The translations under genes were made by a program, and so were the position numbers. Under the pieces are notes generated by a model. The model searched no databases. It was given only the letters and a program-made list of their open reading frames with translations, and was not told the origin of the DNA. Below are positions 61,757 to 64,000 of a stretch of DNA of 64,000 nucleotides, piece by piece (within the stretch, counting starts at the first letter, position 1; every line of letters begins with the position of its first letter). The stretch is taken from contig CAWCGJ010000042.1 of assembly GCA_963795055.1 (NCBI GenBank), positions 124,001 to 188,000 of the forward strand, given 5' to 3'. The DNA comes from JASHPR01 sp963795055 (GTDB lineage Bacteria > Actinomycetota > Actinomycetes > Streptosporangiales > Streptosporangiaceae).

Positions 61757-62575
61757 CAGGACGACCGGGCTTTCCGAGGTCGCGGTCTGATACAGGTTCA
61801 GGACCGAGGAGAAGAACCGGGGTGAGTACGAGACGTTCGGGCTGTCTCCGCCCTGCTGGTAGCCGCCGATCACGCCGATCACCCAGCCATCGCCGGTCTT
61901 GGGGTTGACGTGGGCCAGGAACGGCCCGCCGCTGGTGCCGTTGGTGTAGTTGTCGCAGTCGAACACCATCTGGCGGGCGCCGAAGCTGCGCGCCGGGGCC
62001 GTGCAGGTGATCGGCCTGTTCGTGGCGTCCGGGTAACCGATCACCCGTACCATCTGCGGTGGCCGGTCGATCCTGAGGATCTCGGCCCCGGTGCGCCGCT
62101 GGATGTGCGTGCCCGGCTGTCCCGCGATGAGGAACGCGACGTCATCGTCGGGATTCTGGCTCGTGGCCCAGGCGCTGTCGACGTAGATCGCCGTGACGAC
62201 CCAGATGCCGTAGGGAAACCTGCCGTTGTGGTAGCCCGGGGCGAAGACCACGCTGCCGAGGGATTTGCCCTGCATGCAGTGCGCGGCGGTGATGAGCAGG
62301 TTGCCGGCCGGGCTGCTGACCACGCTCGCGGTGCAGAAGTGCGCGCCTAGCTTGCCACCGGAACGGGTGAACAGCGCCCCGACCGCACCGGTCCCGTCGA
62401 ACGGGACGCCACGGTTGACCGCGGGAACGGTGTGGCCGACCGCCTGGACCAGCGGCGACACCACGTAGGCCCCGACCGCGACCATTATGAAGCTCGCCAG
62501 CCAGACGGTCCGGTGCCAGGCCAGCACCGACACGGAACGCGCGGCCGCCGGCGGATACCTGATGCCTCGGCGCAT
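61748..62575 (-). CDS. Membrane-anchored trypsin-like serine protease
   Basis: A 275-residue protein with one N-terminal transmembrane anchor (VWLASFIMVAVGAYVVSPLVQAV, about 24-46) and an exported chymotrypsin-fold domain. Catalytic residues: His in LLITAAHCMQG, Asp in NPDDDVAFLIAG, Ser in YTNGTSGGPFL. It lacks a propeptide. Convergent with the reductase and divergent from the MFS gene. Role unknown. Confidence 0.88.
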   Translation of the reverse strand: MRRGIRYPPAAARSVSVLAWHRTVWLASFIMVAVGAYVVSPLVQAVGHTVPAVNRGVPFDGTGAVGALFTRSGGKLGAHFCTASVVSSPAGNLLITAAHCMQGKSLGSVVFAPGYHNGRFPYGIWVVTAIYVDSAWATSQNPDDDVAFLIAGQPGTHIQRRTGAEILRIDRPPQMVRVIGYPDATNRPITCTAPARSFGARQMVFDCDNYTNGTSGGPFLAHVNPKTGDGWVIGVIGGYQQGGDSPNVSYSPRFFSSVLNLYQTATSESPVVLSG

Positions 62576-62846
62576 CCAGTCCTCCGTCTTGCCGGTCGGT
62601 CACCTGCGCTGCCACACGCGAGGCACAGCTTTGCCGTCCCTTTGGCCGATTGTGCCGATCGTAAACCTAAATCGCTAGGATTCTTGGCTGGGAGGATGCT
62701 GAGACATGGCAGAGCCCCGATATTCCGGACACCGACGTTCGCGGCCCAGTTACCGTCGCGTGCCCGTCAGCTTGCGCTGAGTAAGCTATCGGCCACCGAT
62801 GGTTGCAGACCGGTACGACATTGGGCAATCATGAGGTAACGCCCGC

Positions 62847-64000
62847 GTGCGAAAAGAGGACTTGGAGATCGCGGTGGATGGTGCGGCACAGACCGCCGCA
62901 GCCCGCGCGCCCGCCGATCCCGGTAAGCCTACGTTCCGCCAGATCTTCGCGAACACCGAGTTCCGTGCTCTGTGGCTCGCGCAGTTGCTGTCGGTGGCTG
63001 GCGACCAACTGGCCAGGGTGGCCATTACCGTGCTGGTCTACGACCGCACGCGTTCGCCGTTCTGGACGGCGCTGACCTACGCGGTCACGCTCCTGCCCTG
63101 GGTGGTCGGTGGCCTGGCCCTGTCCGGGCTGGCCGACCGGCTGCCCCGGCGCCAGGTCATGGTGGCCTGCGATCTCGCACGGCTGGTGTTTGTCTGCCTG
63201 ATGGCTCTCGTGAGCCTGACCGCACCGCCTGAGGCGGGATTGTGGATCATGGTCGCGCTGCTCTTTGTCGTGACGCTGCTCGACTCGCCGTTCAAGTCGG
63301 CGCGGTCCGCGATGATGCCCGACATCCTGACCGGGGAGCGATACGTTCTTGGCACCGCGGTCACCCAGACCACCCTTCAGGTGGCCATGGTCTCGGGCTA
63401 CGCACTGGGCGGACTCCTGGTGGCCTTACTGGGCGTGCGGATCGCCCTGCTGATCGACGCGGCCACCTTCGCGGCCTCGGCGGTACTGGTCTGGTTCTGG
63501 GTACGCCATCGTCCCGCTGCGGCCATTCCAGCCGTGAGCCGCCCATCTCCGTTCACGCAGATGGCAGCCGGGATACGTCTCGTTTTCGGCCACCGCATGC
63601 TGCGGACTCTGATGCTGTTCGGCTGGCTGGTTGCGTTCTACGTGGTACCGATGGGCCTGGCGGCACCCTACGCGGCCAGCTTCCACGCCTCGCTAGCGAT
63701 CCCGATCAGCACGGGACTGGTGTTCGCCGCGGGGCCCTTCGGCACGGCGATCGGTGCGGTCGTATTCGGCCGCTGGTGGCACCGGCGGTCAGGCAGCGCT
63801 GGATGGGCCCGATGGCGATCGGCGCCTGCGGCGTGCTGCTGCTCTGCGCGCTGCAGCCTGGCCTGATCGCCGCGTTGCTGATCATCGCCGTGTCCGGGGC
63901 ATGCGCCTCTTACCAGCTGGCGGCCAACGCGGCCTTTGTCGCCGCTGTGCCCCCCGACCACCGCGGCCAAGCCTTCGGCCTGGCCAACGGAGGCATGCAA
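62847..64000 (+). CDS. MFS transporter, frameshifted and cut by the window end
   Basis: The first 310 residues form a typical MFS N-half and part of the C-half: FRALWLAQLLSVAGDQLARVA (helix 1), LADRLPRRQVMVACDLARL (A-like motif), FVVTLLDSPFKSARSAMMPD (helix 4-5). At about 63776-63784 the frame moves: the continuation (PAVRQRWMGPMAIGACGVL... to the last base, ending GLANGGMQ) is open in the frame of 63782. A one-base deletion would restore it. The protein would run beyond the window. Substrate unknown, probably efflux. Confidence 0.75.

Overview
The window is chromosomal DNA from a high-GC actinobacterium. Evidence: pervasive G/C-ending codons, many GTG/TTG starts, 4-base stop/start overlaps, actinobacterial families (TIGR03085, TIGR02234, PdtaR with an ANTAR domain, SAV_915-like protein, XRE+DUF397 pair), and a core gene order resembling the Streptomyces backbone (trp genes, gltBD, pdtaR, polA, rpsA, coaE, uvrB, pyrG, ald, xerD, parA, scpAB, rluB, cmk, der). 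A sporulating order such as Streptosporangiales is an inference. The genus cannot be fixed from this sequence.

Region 1 (1-15.7 kb) is a metabolic island. It has the end of a FAD-dependent amine oxidase-like enzyme and a PhnX-like HAD hydrolase, a pair typical of aminophosphonate catabolism. Next come a TetR/APC-permease operon, a LacI regulator, and two paralogous ABC importer operons (binding protein, two permeases, ATPase) arranged as mirror images around a calcineurin-like metallophosphoesterase. One permease of the second importer is frameshifted. Region 2 (15.7-27.1 kb) holds TIGR03085, TIGR02234, a small membrane protein, trpC-trpB-trpA without an adjacent trpE, and gltB-gltD. Region 3 (27.1-33.4 kb) is mixed: TetR with its palindromic site, an antibiotic-monooxygenase-like protein, an amidohydrolase, a LAGLIDADG-type protein beside a tRNA with anticodon CAA, the response regulator PdtaR, a hotdog thioesterase, and a secreted aldose 1-epimerase behind a perfect LacI-type palindrome.

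Region 4 (33.5-51.8 kb) is information processing and housekeeping: polA, rpsA, coaE, uvrB, pyrG, a Nudix hydrolase, ald, xerD. Between coaE and uvrB lies a four-gene type VII (ESX)-like substrate cassette, and the rpsA-coaE gap carries two distinct short-period repeat arrays. Region 5 (51.8-59.3 kb) is the chromosome-segregation and aromatic block parA, an RHH-like gene, scpA, scpB, rluB, aroH, tyrA, cmk, der. Region 6 (59.3-64 kb) has an XRE/DUF397 pair, an aldo-keto reductase, a membrane-anchored trypsin-like protease and an MFS transporter cut by the window end.

Three otherwise normal genes (the second importer's permease, xerD, MFS) contain single frame breaks. Since xerD is normally conserved, at least some of these are probably sequencing or assembly errors. 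No CRISPR array, insertion sequence, prophage or rRNA operon was seen.
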